This document shows positions 1 to 6,252 of a DNA stretch of 7,574 bases, one piece after another (within the stretch, counting starts at the first letter, position 1; each line of letters starts with the position of its first letter). The notes under the pieces are model-generated. The model saw nothing but the letters and a program-made list of their open reading frames with translations. It had not been told where the DNA came from and ran no database searches. The stretch is from assembly GCA_902783515.1 (NCBI GenBank), contig CACZRK010000344.1:1-7574 (forward strand), written 5' to 3'. This stretch comes from an uncultured Coriobacteriaceae bacterium (lineage in GTDB: Bacteria; Actinomycetota; Coriobacteriia; Coriobacteriales; UMGS124). Made by a program: the position numbers and the translations under genes.

Positions 1-1023
1 CAGAACGCAGCGATGTTCTTCTTTTGGGGCGTCGCGCTCATCTGGTTCCTCACGATGATCCCCAATGTGAGCCTGCCCGCCTTCGTGACGACGCCCGACT
101 TCCTGAGCACCACGACGCCCGTCTCGTTCTTCGCGGCGATGTGCATGGTCTGGTGGTGCTTCGCGGGCTTTGAGTCGGCCGTCTCCATGGGCGAGGAGAT
201 CCGCTTCCCGCACATCAACATCCCCCGCGCGATGTTCCTCACGCCGTTCGTCGTCTTCGCGGTGAACGCGCTGTTCCAGTGGTTCCTCATCGGCATCACG
301 CCCGTCGACGCGATCGCGTCGCTCGCCGACGCCGACGCTCCCTTCGCGCAGGCGATGATCTCCGCCGGCATCATGGGCTTCCCGCTGGCGCTGCTGTGCG
401 CGGGCATCGCGTTCGGCGGCGACTTCTCCACGCTCAACGCCAGCACCGCGACGACCGGCCGCTACCTCTTCGTCATGGCCCGCGACGGCGCCGTGCCCAA
501 GGTCTTCGCCAAGACCAGCGAGCGCTTCCACACGCCCTACGTGGCGGTCATCACGCTCGGCGTCATCTCGATCGTGCTCATCCTCACGAACTCGCTGGAC
601 TACATCGCCAACCTGTCGCTGTTCGCCGACCTGTTCTACTACGTGATCGGCATCGTCGCCGCCCTGTGCCTGCGCGTGCGCTTCCCCGAGCTCAAGCGCG
701 CGTACAAGGCGCCCGGCATCAAGGTGGGCGCGCCCGTCTCGGCGGTCATCTACGTCGCGATGATGACCCAGCTCGAGCCGGACGCCTTCACGACCGGGCT
801 GGTCTGGTGCGTGCTGGCGCTGGTCGTCTACGCGATCTGCCGCAAGGTCTACGGCCCCGCCGGCGGCTTCACGCTGGACCTGGCCGCCTCGGGCGCCGAC
901 GACGAGCCCTCCCCCGCCGAGCGCGCGCGGATGGACCGCGAGTACCTGGTCTGGCGGGTCGTCGTCACCGTGGCGTGCGTCGTGGCGCTGCTGCTCTTCG
1001 GGCTGCCGTACCTGATCGCCTAG
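1..1023 (+). CDS. APC-superfamily amino-acid permease, 5' end outside window
   Basis: Secondary transporter of the APC (amino acid-polyamine-organocation) superfamily, acting in the cytoplasmic membrane; the substrate cannot be told. The open frame runs from base 1, and the first ATG (13-15) has no reason to be the start, so the gene begins upstream. About 340 residues are visible, against roughly 450-500 for the family. I count about nine hydrophobic segments. Family-typical stretches are FAGFES followed by EEIRFPHINIPRA (the helix-loop before TM6 in APC folds) and GRYLFVMARDGAVPKVFAK with HTPYVA shortly after (the conserved R-x-MARDG-x-P loop). A hydrophilic stretch of about 30 residues (GADDEPSPAERARMDREY) precedes the last helix. 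It ends 12 bp before the convergent Nudix gene, with no clear terminator hairpin between them. Family assignment is firm; specificity is open. Confidence 0.9.
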   Translation, partial: QNAAMFFFWGVALIWFLTMIPNVSLPAFVTTPDFLSTTTPVSFFAAMCMVWWCFAGFESAVSMGEEIRFPHINIPRAMFLTPFVVFAVNALFQWFLIGITPVDAIASLADADAPFAQAMISAGIMGFPLALLCAGIAFGGDFSTLNASTATTGRYLFVMARDGAVPKVFAKTSERFHTPYVAVITLGVISIVLILTNSLDYIANLSLFADLFYYVIGIVAALCLRVRFPELKRAYKAPGIKVGAPVSAVIYVAMMTQLEPDAFTTGLVWCVLALVVYAICRKVYGPAGGFTLDLAASGADDEPSPAERARMDREYLVWRVVVTVACVVALLLFGLPYLIA

Positions 1024-1035
1024 CGCCCGCGCGCC

Positions 1036-1539
1036 CTACGAGAGCAGCCCCTGCCTGCGGATCGCCGCGACCATCCGGCGGTCCGCAGGCAGCCACGCGA
1101 CGTCGGCGAGGTGCGCGGCGTCCAGCCAGCGCGCGTCCTCGTGCTCCAGCAGGCGCGGCTCCGGCGCGCCGGGCGCAAGCGTGCACAGCAGGCACGTAAT
1201 GCGCAGCAGCACGCCGCCATGTGGCTGGTCGACGTCCACGATCGCCCGCACGGGCACGACGTCCGTCGCGAGCTCCTCGCGGATCTCGCGCACCGCGGCC
1301 TGCGCGGGCGTCTCGCCCGGCTCGAGCTTGCCGCCCGGAAGCTCCCAGCCATCCTTCAGCTCGCCGTAGCCGCGCTGCGTCGCGAGCAGGCGCCCGTCGC
1401 GTACGATCGCCGCCGCCGCGACGCGCAGCACCGCGCGCGGGCGATCCTCGTCCCGTTGGCACCCAGCCGGGGCGTCCGCGCCCGTGACGCCCCCGTTCGC
1501 CGGGGCACCCTCGTTCGGCATGTCCGCGCCCGGGGCCAC
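1036..1539 (-). CDS. Nudix hydrolase, MutT/(d)CTP pyrophosphohydrolase-like
   Basis: Cytoplasmic Nudix-family pyrophosphohydrolase; homologues with this architecture clean up oxidised or non-canonical nucleotides such as 8-oxo-dGTP or modified CTP. The start is taken as GTG at 1537-1539, giving 167 residues, because AGGAG (1547-1551) lies 7 nt upstream. The first ATG (1519-1521, giving 161 residues) has no ribosome binding site at proper distance, and the longer open frame up to 1692 lies inside the DUF3006 gene. The Nudix box is complete at about residues 70-91: G-x5-E-x7-REIREELA, with Ala where the consensus has Gly, as in several MutT-like members. The preceding LLATQRGYGELKDGWELPGG is the typical beta-strand and GG loop. 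Residues 1-35 are a low-complexity tail. It is the third gene of the hydrolase/DUF3006/Nudix operon, starting 1 nt after the upstream stop. The true substrate is not determinable here. Confidence 0.88.
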   Translation of the reverse strand: MAPGADMPNEGAPANGGVTGADAPAGCQRDEDRPRAVLRVAAAAIVRDGRLLATQRGYGELKDGWELPGGKLEPGETPAQAAVREIREELATDVVPVRAIVDVDQPHGGVLLRITCLLCTLAPGAPEPRLLEHEDARWLDAAHLADVAWLPADRRMVAAIRRQGLLS

Positions 1540-1540
1540 G

Positions 1541-1843
1541 TCACGACTCCTGGCTCTTGCGGTGGAAGAGCGACGCCTTAAGCGCGGCGATCTTCTCGCG
1601 GCGGCTCCGCTCCTCGTCCTCGTCGATCCGCCAGGCAGAGCCGTCGTAGGTGAGCACGGTGCCCTCGCGCGTGCCCGCCGGCAGGCTCGCAAGCGGCACG
1701 TCCACGAAGTCCCCCAGGCCGCGCTCGATGACCGCGACGTCGCCCTCGATGCGATCGACCGTCACCGTCGTGCCCGTCGCGGCCTCTCGCGCGGCGTCAA
1801 AGCCCTCCGCGGCCTTCCGGACGGCATCGTTCACGAAGCTCAT
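1541..1843 (-). CDS. DUF3006 family protein
   Basis: A 100-residue protein of unknown biochemical function. The core VDRIEGDVAVIE (residues 29-40), followed by a D-x-P-x2-LPAGTREG-x-VL pattern and WRIDEDEE (residues 71-78), is the DUF3006 signature. These small beta-rich proteins are commonly encoded beside ComEC-like metallo-beta-lactamase-fold hydrolases, exactly as here. Residues 1-25 form an added helical-looking N-terminus; the tail after residue 75 is highly charged and probably helical. There is no signal peptide or membrane segment, so it is expected in the cytoplasm even though its upstream partner is predicted exported. The start is supported by AAGGGAGG 9 nt before the ATG. It lies 15 nt downstream of the hydrolase stop and its own stop nearly touches the Nudix start, so all three are probably one transcript. 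Confidence 0.85.
   Translation of the reverse strand: MSFVNDAVRKAAEGFDAAREAATGTTVTVDRIEGDVAVIERGLGDFVDVPLASLPAGTREGTVLTYDGSAWRIDEDEERSRREKIAALKASLFHRKSQES
1547..1551 (-). promoter_or_regulatory. Ribosome binding site deciding the GTG start of the Nudix gene
   Basis: On the minus strand AGGAG sits 7 nt before the GTG at 1539 and inside the last codons of the DUF3006 gene. The in-frame ATG at 1521 would be 25 nt away, which is too far. This favours GTG initiation with translational coupling. Confidence 0.6.
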
Positions 1844-1852
1844 GACCGTTCG

Positions 1853-1860
1853 CCTCCCTT
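1853..1860 (-). promoter_or_regulatory. Ribosome binding site of DUF3006 gene, overlapping the hydrolase stop
   Basis: AAGGGAGG on the minus strand shares two bases with the TAA stop of the upstream gene (1859-1861) and is 9 nt from the ATG at 1843. This arrangement suggests translational coupling of the two proteins. Confidence 0.65.
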
Positions 1861-3121
1861 AGGGATTGCAGATCTCGCAGGGCGTGTAGCCCTGGGCGAT
1901 CGCGTCGGACTTGGAGATCGGTATCTTGCTCTTCCTGAGGGAGCGGCACCCGTCTGCGTGGTACTTCTCGCCCGTCTTGGTGATGTAGACGGTCGCGTCG
2001 CCGCCGTCGGGCGCCTCCGCCGCCGGGGCGGGGTCAGGCGCGGGGGTCTCCGCGGCAGGGTCAGTCGGGGCGGCCGCAGCCGCTGCCGTCGCGGCGACCG
2101 TCGCAGACGCGCCCGCCGTGGACGCCGCCGCGCGGTTCTGCTGCGAGGTGACGGGGCCGGGCGTCTCGCAGGTCGCCGTGACCGTCGAGCCGTCCGAGGT
2201 GACCGTCACGATGCCGTTGGCGAACGTCGCGTAGACCTGTGCGCCCACGGTGGCGAGCTCGTCGAGCGTCTCCTGCGTGGGGTGGCCGTACGAGTTGTCC
2301 GCGGAGCACTCGATGACCGCGACCTGCGGCGTGAGCTGGCTCATGAGCGCGGCGGTGCTGCCGGTGTCGCTGCCGTGGTGGGCGACCTTGAGGACGTCCA
2401 CGTGGCCCGGCACGGCGCGCTGCGTGAGGTACGCGGATGCGTCGCCGGTGAAAAGGAACGTCCTCTCGCCGTAGGTGAGCAGCAGCTCGGCGGAGTAGTC
2501 GTTCAGGTCCTTGAACGTCTCGCCCGCCTGCGGCGAGACGACCTGCATCGTGAAGCCGTCGCCGCTCGCGACCGTCTCGCCCGCACACGCGTCATAGACG
2601 GGCACCCCGAGCTGTGACAGCGTCTGGAGCAGGTTCAGGTACGTCTTGGTGTTCGCGTCCGCGTTCTGCGGCATCCACACGTCGCCGATCTGGAACGACG
2701 TGAGAACCTTCACCATGCCGCCGATGTGGTCCGCGTGCGGGTGCGTCGCCACCACGTGGTCGATCCGCGTGACGCCCATGCTCCGCAGCCAGCTCACGAT
2801 CGCGTCGCCGGCATCCGAGGGGCCCGCGTCGATGAGGACGTTCGAGCCGTCCGGCAGCACCACGAACTCGGAGTCACCCTGGCCGACGTTCAGGTAGTAC
2901 GCGGTGACCAGCGGCTGCCCCTGCTGCTGGACGGCTTGATCGGACTCCTGGGCCTCCTGCGCCCACGCCCCCGCGGGCAGCATCGACGCGAGCAGTGCCG
3001 CGACGAACGCGCACAGGACGAGCAGGATCGCCGTCGCGCGCGTGACGCGCCGCTGGTGCGCGGGCGCCTCGGTCGTCGCGTCCGTCACCTCGGCACGGCC
3101 GTCTTCCGTGCTTGACGTCAT
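1859..3121 (-). CDS. Exported ComEC-like metallo-beta-lactamase-fold hydrolase
   Basis: A 420-residue hydrolase related to the C-terminal domain of ComEC/Rec2. Residues 30-54 are hydrophobic, ending AGAWA-QEA, which reads as a signal peptide or N-terminal anchor after a long 29-residue charged n-region. The MBL domain spans about 70-315. It shows YLNVGQGDS (76-84), LIDAGP, the metal motif THPHADH (H127, H129, D131, H132), FTGD (D227), AHHGSD (H248, H249) and SYGHPT (H280). An Ala/Pro/Thr-rich linker (about 325-375) leads to a small C-terminal module with H388, C392, C415 and C418, a probable zinc site seen in related secreted MBL proteins. Family knowledge suggests a phosphodiesterase or nuclease-like activity outside the membrane; it lacks the ComEC channel domain, so it is not a DNA-uptake protein by itself. 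AAGGGAGGT (3126-3134) supports the ATG. It is the first gene of the operon. Confidence 0.88.
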   Translation of the reverse strand: MTSSTEDGRAEVTDATTEAPAHQRRVTRATAILLVLCAFVAALLASMLPAGAWAQEAQESDQAVQQQGQPLVTAYYLNVGQGDSEFVVLPDGSNVLIDAGPSDAGDAIVSWLRSMGVTRIDHVVATHPHADHIGGMVKVLTSFQIGDVWMPQNADANTKTYLNLLQTLSQLGVPVYDACAGETVASGDGFTMQVVSPQAGETFKDLNDYSAELLLTYGERTFLFTGDASAYLTQRAVPGHVDVLKVAHHGSDTGSTAALMSQLTPQVAVIECSADNSYGHPTQETLDELATVGAQVYATFANGIVTVTSDGSTVTATCETPGPVTSQQNRAAASTAGASATVAATAAAAAAPTDPAAETPAPDPAPAAEAPDGGDATVYITKTGEKYHADGCRSLRKSKIPISKSDAIAQGYTPCEICNP

Positions 3122-3197
3122 GGGGACCTCCCTTCACGTTGGTTGCGTCCATCCACGCGGCTCGCTCAGGCGTCTGGCCCGTCGACGGGTGTCGTGC

Positions 3198-3358
3198 CGT
3201 CACGCCGTCGTCAGACAGGCTGGCTGCCGGCGCGTTGAGCGCCACGTCGCCGTCAGGCAGTCGTCAGACCACCGTCAGGCCAGGTGCCAAGCCGCGCACT
3301 CTCCGCCATTATAGGCGCGTCTGACGGATGCGTGACACAGACGGCCAACCGCCTGACG
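3198..3358. repeat. Array of CGTCAGRC-like operator-type repeats, 11-bp phased
   Basis: On the plus strand, CGTCACGC (3198), CGTCAGAC (3209), CGTCAGGC (3251), CGTCAGAC (3262) and CGTCAGGC (3273) occur. The pairs 3198/3209, 3251/3262 and 3262/3273 are each exactly 11 bp apart. On the minus strand, CGTCAGGC (3358-3351), a weaker TGTCACGC (3337-3330) and CGTCAGAC (3326-3319) occur; the last two are also 11 bp apart, and the CGTCAGAC unit lies just upstream of the TATAAT at 3308-3313. Direct repeats at one helical turn are the usual binding layout of OmpR/PhoB-family response regulators. The identity of the binding protein is unknown; no regulator gene lies in the window. Confidence 0.55.
3308..3337 (-). 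promoter_or_regulatory. Candidate sigma-70-type promoter of the hydrolase operon
   Basis: A perfect TATAAT stands at 3313-3308 on the minus strand in an otherwise very GC-rich region. With an 18-nt spacer the -35 position is TGTCAC (3337-3332), a poor match to TTGACA that coincides with one repeat unit, and the spacer contains another unit (3326-3319). A weak -35 buried in operator units suggests activator dependence or repression. The transcription start would fall near 3301. Confidence 0.5.
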
Positions 3359-3390
3359 GTCACACGACGAGGGCGAAAGGGCGACGCCGG

Positions 3391-3402
3391 CGTGGCGCCA
3401 CG
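3391..3402. promoter_or_regulatory. 12-bp perfect palindrome upstream of the TorD-family gene
   Basis: CGTGGCGCCACG equals its own reverse complement. It covers the -35 position of the weak promoter candidate with TACTAT at 3416-3421, which is where a dimeric repressor or activator could sit. A GC-rich palindrome of this length can also arise by chance in DNA of this composition. Confidence 0.35.
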
Positions 3403-3415
3403 GCCCCCGATGGGC

Positions 3416-3421
3416 TACTAT
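3416..3421 (+). promoter_or_regulatory. Weak -10 candidate for the TorD-family gene
   Basis: TACTAT is the best match to a -10 hexamer between 3359 and 3485 on the plus strand. No TTGACA-like hexamer lies 16-18 nt upstream, and that place is taken by the palindrome at 3391-3402. A start near 3428 would leave a leader of about 58 nt. Confidence 0.3.
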
Positions 3422-3471
3422 CAGGCGCATGATGCCGACGCATGACAGGCGACGAGAGGCACGCGACGCAC

Positions 3472-3480
3472 AAGGGGGAG
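3472..3480 (+). promoter_or_regulatory. Ribosome binding site deciding the TorD-family start
   Basis: AAGGGGGAG ends 5 nt before the ATG at 3486. The earlier in-frame ATGs at 3429 and 3432 have no such sequence, and the residues they would add are not family-like. Confidence 0.7.
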
Positions 3481-3485
3481 TTGTC

Positions 3486-4262
3486 ATGGCTGACACGCGG
3501 GGAGACGAGACGAGCACGGGCGCCGACGGGATCGGGGGGCTCGTCTCCGCAATGACGGACCGCGCCGCGACCTACCAGTTCCTCTCCAACGTGCTGAGCG
3601 AGAACGAGGTCACGACCGACTTTCTGGACAGCCTGCGCGCGAACCCGCCCTTCACGGGCACCGAGCTGGACGAGTTCGCCACGAGCCTCGTGAACGCCGA
3701 CCCGACGCAGCTCGAGCTGGCACGCCGCGCGCTTGCCGCCGACCACTCGGCGACACTGCTCGGCATGTCGCAGACGCCGGTGAGCCCCTACGAGTCGGTG
3801 TACACGAGCCCGCTGCACCTCATGATGCAGGAGGCGCGCGACGAGGTCCTGCGCGCCTATCGCGAGAACGGCTTTGAGAAGAACGCCGCGTACCATGTGC
3901 CGGAGGATCACGTCGCCATCGAGCTGGACTTCATGTGCGCGCTTGCCGACCGCGCGGCTGACTGCCTGCTCACGGCGTCTGACCTGCAGGAGAACCCCGA
4001 CGCGGCCGCCCCTGCCGCGCGCACGGGCTCGTCGGACGCGAGCGCCGCCGCGTCGCTCGCCGAGGCCGAACGCGCGCTCAACGCGCAGCTCGCGTTCATG
4101 AACGACCATCTCCTGCGCTGGGTGCCCCAGCTCGCCGATGACATCGAGGCGAAGGCGACCACGACGTTCTACCGCGGCGTCGCCCAGATGCTGCGCGGAT
4201 TCATCGCGGACGACGCGGACTTCCTGCGCGGGCTCGCCGCCGACGACGGCGAGGAGGCATAG
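3486..4262 (+). CDS. TorD/DmsD-family molybdoenzyme maturation chaperone
   Basis: A 258-residue cytoplasmic chaperone that in this family binds the signal peptide and apo-form of a molybdopterin enzyme until cofactor insertion and Tat export. It is predicted all-helical with no membrane segment. Family marks in order are RAATYQFLSNVLSE (26-39), PYESVYTSPLHLMMQEA (101-117), VLRAYRENGFEKN (121-133), the hallmark PEDHVAIELDFM (139-150), HLLRWVPQLADD (208-219) and TFYRGVAQMLRGFI (227-240). Between the last two helix groups, about residues 165-200, there is an Ala/Ser-rich insertion that makes it longer than the usual 200-220 residues. The start at 3486 is set by the ribosome binding site at 3472-3480. 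It is encoded convergently to the molybdenum oxidoreductase set on the right, so it is transcribed separately. That set is its likeliest client by proximity, but this is inference. Confidence 0.88.
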   Translation: MADTRGDETSTGADGIGGLVSAMTDRAATYQFLSNVLSENEVTTDFLDSLRANPPFTGTELDEFATSLVNADPTQLELARRALAADHSATLLGMSQTPVSPYESVYTSPLHLMMQEARDEVLRAYRENGFEKNAAYHVPEDHVAIELDFMCALADRAADCLLTASDLQENPDAAAPAARTGSSDASAAASLAEAERALNAQLAFMNDHLLRWVPQLADDIEAKATTTFYRGVAQMLRGFIADDADFLRGLAADDGEEA

Positions 4263-4279
4263 GGCGCCCCGCCTCCTCG
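4250..4279 (+). terminator. Hairpin across the stop codon of the TorD-family gene
   Basis: CGAGGAGGC (4250-4258) and GCCTCCTCG (4271-4279) form a perfect 9-bp stem with a 12-nt loop that contains the TAG stop. There is no T-run after it, so it is not a textbook intrinsic terminator, but such T-poor hairpins are common 3' of genes in high-GC actinobacteria. Being symmetrical, it could also act on leftward transcripts. Confidence 0.5.
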
Positions 4280-4292
4280 TCCGCCATTCTCA

Positions 4293-4320
4293 CGTCATCG
4301 TCGCGCCCGTTCGGATGACG
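4293..4320 (-). terminator. Second hairpin in the convergent gap, candidate end of the minus-strand set
   Basis: CGTCATC (4293-4299) and GATGACG (4314-4320) form a 7-bp perfect stem with a 14-nt loop. It lies 20 nt downstream of the propeller gene stop (4340-4342). No T-run follows on either strand, so the role in termination is uncertain. Confidence 0.35.
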
Positions 4321-4339
4321 CACGCACGTACACGTACAC

Positions 4340-5425
4340 CTATCGCTTTGCAGCGTCCGCAGCGACGTCAAGCGCGGCAAACGAATACATGTATGCGCCG
4401 CCCTTGCCATATGCGGCAAGGTAGCCTCTCGGCTCAAGAGGGCTGAGCCCCGGACACGTCGACATCATGGCAGTGCCTTCAGAGCGGTCGACTGGCAGTA
4501 CGTTCGCTATGGGAATGCCCTTCGCGTTAAACACCACCGCCCGCCCATCAGGCATAAACGCCTGATAGACATTGCCGCTCGCATCCACGCGCATCGAGTC
4601 GGGGCCGGCCGTACCCTGGCCTTGATAGACCACGCAAGCGTCGAGGAACCCGGTCTTGGCATCCCCCGTTTGAGGATCGATAGCGATGCGAACGACCCTG
4701 TTCATTGACGTCTCTGCGACCCAGAGATGGGAGCGGTCTGGCGTGAACGCAATCCCATTGCAGGTGCGCAGTCCACCTTGGACAAGCTCGATCGTTTGAT
4801 ATGAGTCGGCCGCATGCAAGCGATAGACGCCACCATCCGCGGCAAATGCATTGCCGGAAAAATCGGCTATATAGAGGTCATCGTTCGGGCCGAGCACTAC
4901 GTCGTTCGGCATGATCTGATGACCATCGCACGAGCTCGGAAGCTCAGCGAATTCCCCGCTCGCAAGGTCAAGCGCTAAGATGTGGCCAGTCATGTCGGCA
5001 AGGAACGCCCGTCCGTCAGGTCCAAACGCGATGCCGTTGAATGCGGCGCCCTCCCTGCTCGCACAGACTGAGGAAGCGCCGTCATCATCGAACATGAGCA
5101 CTTCGCTCGTCGTGACCTTTTCGCCATCGCGCTCCCGAGAAAAGCGATGGCAGCAATACAGACGCCCAGCAGCGTCGAACACGAGCCCCTCGAGACTATG
5201 CCCGTTCTCGCTCGAAACCGTCGCCCACAGTGTCGCCTCTATCTGCGGAAGACCCGCCAGATCTGAAGGCAAAGGGTTCACATCGAGCGTACCTTCCGCC
5301 GACATCGATCGCGCGCTCTCGTCACCCACGGCCGTCGTCGCGAGCGAAGCTCGAGCGGCTGTACCGGGCGCCATCGCAAGCGCTCCCACGCCGGCGGCGA
5401 GTGCCGCCCTCCTCGTCACGTTCAT
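4340..5425 (-). CDS. Tat-exported SMP-30/gluconolactonase-like beta-propeller
   Basis: A 361-residue protein of the SMP-30/gluconolactonase/LRE-like six-bladed propeller family, whose characterised members are Ca2+- or Zn2+-dependent lactonases. The N-terminus MNVTRRAALAAGVGALAMA has the twin arginine (R5, R6) and Ala-rich core of a Tat signal, with cleavage likely after ARA at residue 26. Repeated blade motifs are SLEGLVFDAAGRLY (77-90), FNGIAFGPDGRAFLADM (129-145), PNDVVLGPNDDLYIADFSG (173-191), CNGIAFTPDRSHLWVAET (222-239) and GPDSMRVDASGNVYQAF (274-290). E79, N174, N223 and D276 match the family's metal ligands, so the site looks intact. Seven cysteines, including C91-C92, are unusual for an exported protein. 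CGGAGG lies 9 nt before the ATG. It is the last gene of the minus-strand set, 104 bp after the membrane gene. A lactone or other cyclic substrate is inferred from the family only. Confidence 0.85.
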   Translation of the reverse strand: MNVTRRAALAAGVGALAMAPGTAARASLATTAVGDESARSMSAEGTLDVNPLPSDLAGLPQIEATLWATVSSENGHSLEGLVFDAAGRLYCCHRFSRERDGEKVTTSEVLMFDDDGASSVCASREGAAFNGIAFGPDGRAFLADMTGHILALDLASGEFAELPSSCDGHQIMPNDVVLGPNDDLYIADFSGNAFAADGGVYRLHAADSYQTIELVQGGLRTCNGIAFTPDRSHLWVAETSMNRVVRIAIDPQTGDAKTGFLDACVVYQGQGTAGPDSMRVDASGNVYQAFMPDGRAVVFNAKGIPIANVLPVDRSEGTAMMSTCPGLSPLEPRGYLAAYGKGGAYMYSFAALDVAADAAKR

Positions 5426-5529
5426 CGTTCGCAGCCTCCGTATGAATCAGATTTCTTATTGGCATCAAATTCTTGAACCATGTCATCACGTCAACGCCAT
5501 ACGGCATTGGAATCGACATCCTTGCGCCA

Positions 5530-6252
5530 TCACCTTGAGGCCGCCTCTGTTGAAACCGCCTGCCTCGATCTGTCTCGCAACGCCTTGCGCGCCCGCAGGA
5601 CGCCGTAGACGGCAACGATCACGGTGTACGTCGCCAGAGCGAGCAGGGCACCCGGCGAATGGTAGCCACCGAAAGCAGATCGACCCAGCGCAAGCACGAT
5701 GTGCGCATAAAGCAAAGCGACCATTAGATATGAGAGGCGCTGTACCGCCTTCCACACCTTGTACGGCATCCGCGTTCGAAATACATGGAACGAGGTGAGG
5801 GTGAGCACCAAATACACTACGACCAGCATTGTTGCGATGACGATCGACGCGCTCATGCTCGGGCGAGACGAGAACAAAACGCTCAGATGGGGCAGGTACG
5901 TGGGCAGAAATATGACCGCGTGGCTCACGATCAGAATGAACGAGATGATCGAGAGCTCAGAGCGTATGGGCTGGAGGCGTCGCCGAAGCGAGGACCTCTC
6001 GTCGAGCACGCCGACGAACATCACGATCGCCAAGAACGCGCATGCGAGATATCCCTTGTTCAGCACATCGATGAATACCTGCAAGCTCGCGACATAGTGG
6101 CCGGACAGACGATACCAGAGGTGCAACGCGACCATCGCACATGCCATAAGGTAGAACAGCCACGGACGCCTTTTGAGCGCGCCGCCAAACGGGAGCGCGA
6201 CCAGAAGGGCAACCACCACGGCAACGAACGCGCTGAGAACATCGTCAAACAT
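5530..6252 (-). CDS. Ferric-reductase-like heme b transmembrane protein
   Basis: A 240-residue integral membrane protein with about seven hydrophobic segments (roughly 7-24, 31-48, 66-85, 100-117, 133-156, 173-190 and 201-222). The pattern GYLACAFLAIVMFVGVL, then RSELSIISFILIVSHAVIF (H111), then MPYKVWKAVQRLSYLMVALLYAH (H184) matches the ferric-reductase-like transmembrane domain (FRD, the class including MsrQ/YedZ). Such domains bind b hemes and pass electrons across the membrane. H111 and H184 are candidate ligands; where many members have LHRL, this one has VQRL (Q171), so one common histidine is absent. No FAD/NAD domain follows, so it needs a partner. ATG at 6252 is preferred, with GGGGGTGG 8 nt upstream; a GTG at 6264 is possible. 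Its place between the Fe-S subunit and the exported propeller suggests an electron-transfer role. Confidence 0.8.
   Translation of the reverse strand: MFDDVLSAFVAVVVALLVALPFGGALKRRPWLFYLMACAMVALHLWYRLSGHYVASLQVFIDVLNKGYLACAFLAIVMFVGVLDERSSLRRRLQPIRSELSIISFILIVSHAVIFLPTYLPHLSVLFSSRPSMSASIVIATMLVVVYLVLTLTSFHVFRTRMPYKVWKAVQRLSYLMVALLYAHIVLALGRSAFGGYHSPGALLALATYTVIVAVYGVLRARKALRDRSRQAVSTEAASR

Larger units (their letters stand above)
3122..3485. other. Divergent intergenic region, 364 bp
   Basis: No convincing coding sequence is present on either strand. The region contains the ribosome binding sites of both flanking genes, a strong -10 element for the leftward operon, an array of CGTCAGRC-like units at about 3198-3358, and a 12-bp palindrome at 3391-3402. 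From the -10 element the leader of the leftward transcript would be about 180 nt long. Confidence 0.7.

Noticed and set aside
1024..1035. Terminator between permease and Nudix gene
   Set aside because: The gap is 12 bp of GC-rich sequence without a stable hairpin or T-run.
279..1199. Plus-strand frame of 306 codons inside the permease
   Set aside because: Arg/His-rich out-of-frame translation of the permease gene that runs on across the opposite Nudix gene.
1484..2617. Long plus-strand open frame of 377 codons
   Set aside because: It lies opposite the hydrolase, DUF3006 and Nudix genes, is Arg/Gly/Val-rich with no recognisable domain, and is the antisense shadow expected in GC-rich DNA.
1859..3121. 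Full ComEC competence channel
   Set aside because: Only the hydrolase domain is present, with one N-terminal hydrophobic segment; the multi-helix competence domain is missing.
3198..3358. Repeats considered as a CRISPR array
   Set aside because: Units are only 8 bases, phased at 11 bp, and occur in both orientations; there are no long repeats or unique spacers of CRISPR size.
4402..4421. Inverted repeat CCTTGCC/GGCAAGG and the nearby palindrome ATACATGTAT
   Set aside because: Both lie inside the propeller coding sequence (GKGGAYMYSF region) and are explained by codons; no reason to call a regulatory site.
5322..5519. Possible 65-residue leader peptide starting ATG at 5519 (MSIPMPYGVDVMTWFKN) and overlapping the propeller start
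   Set aside because: The first 30 or so residues look protein-like, but the rest is an out-of-frame reading of the propeller signal region and turns into Arg/Gly/Ser-rich filler. Support is too weak to call a gene.
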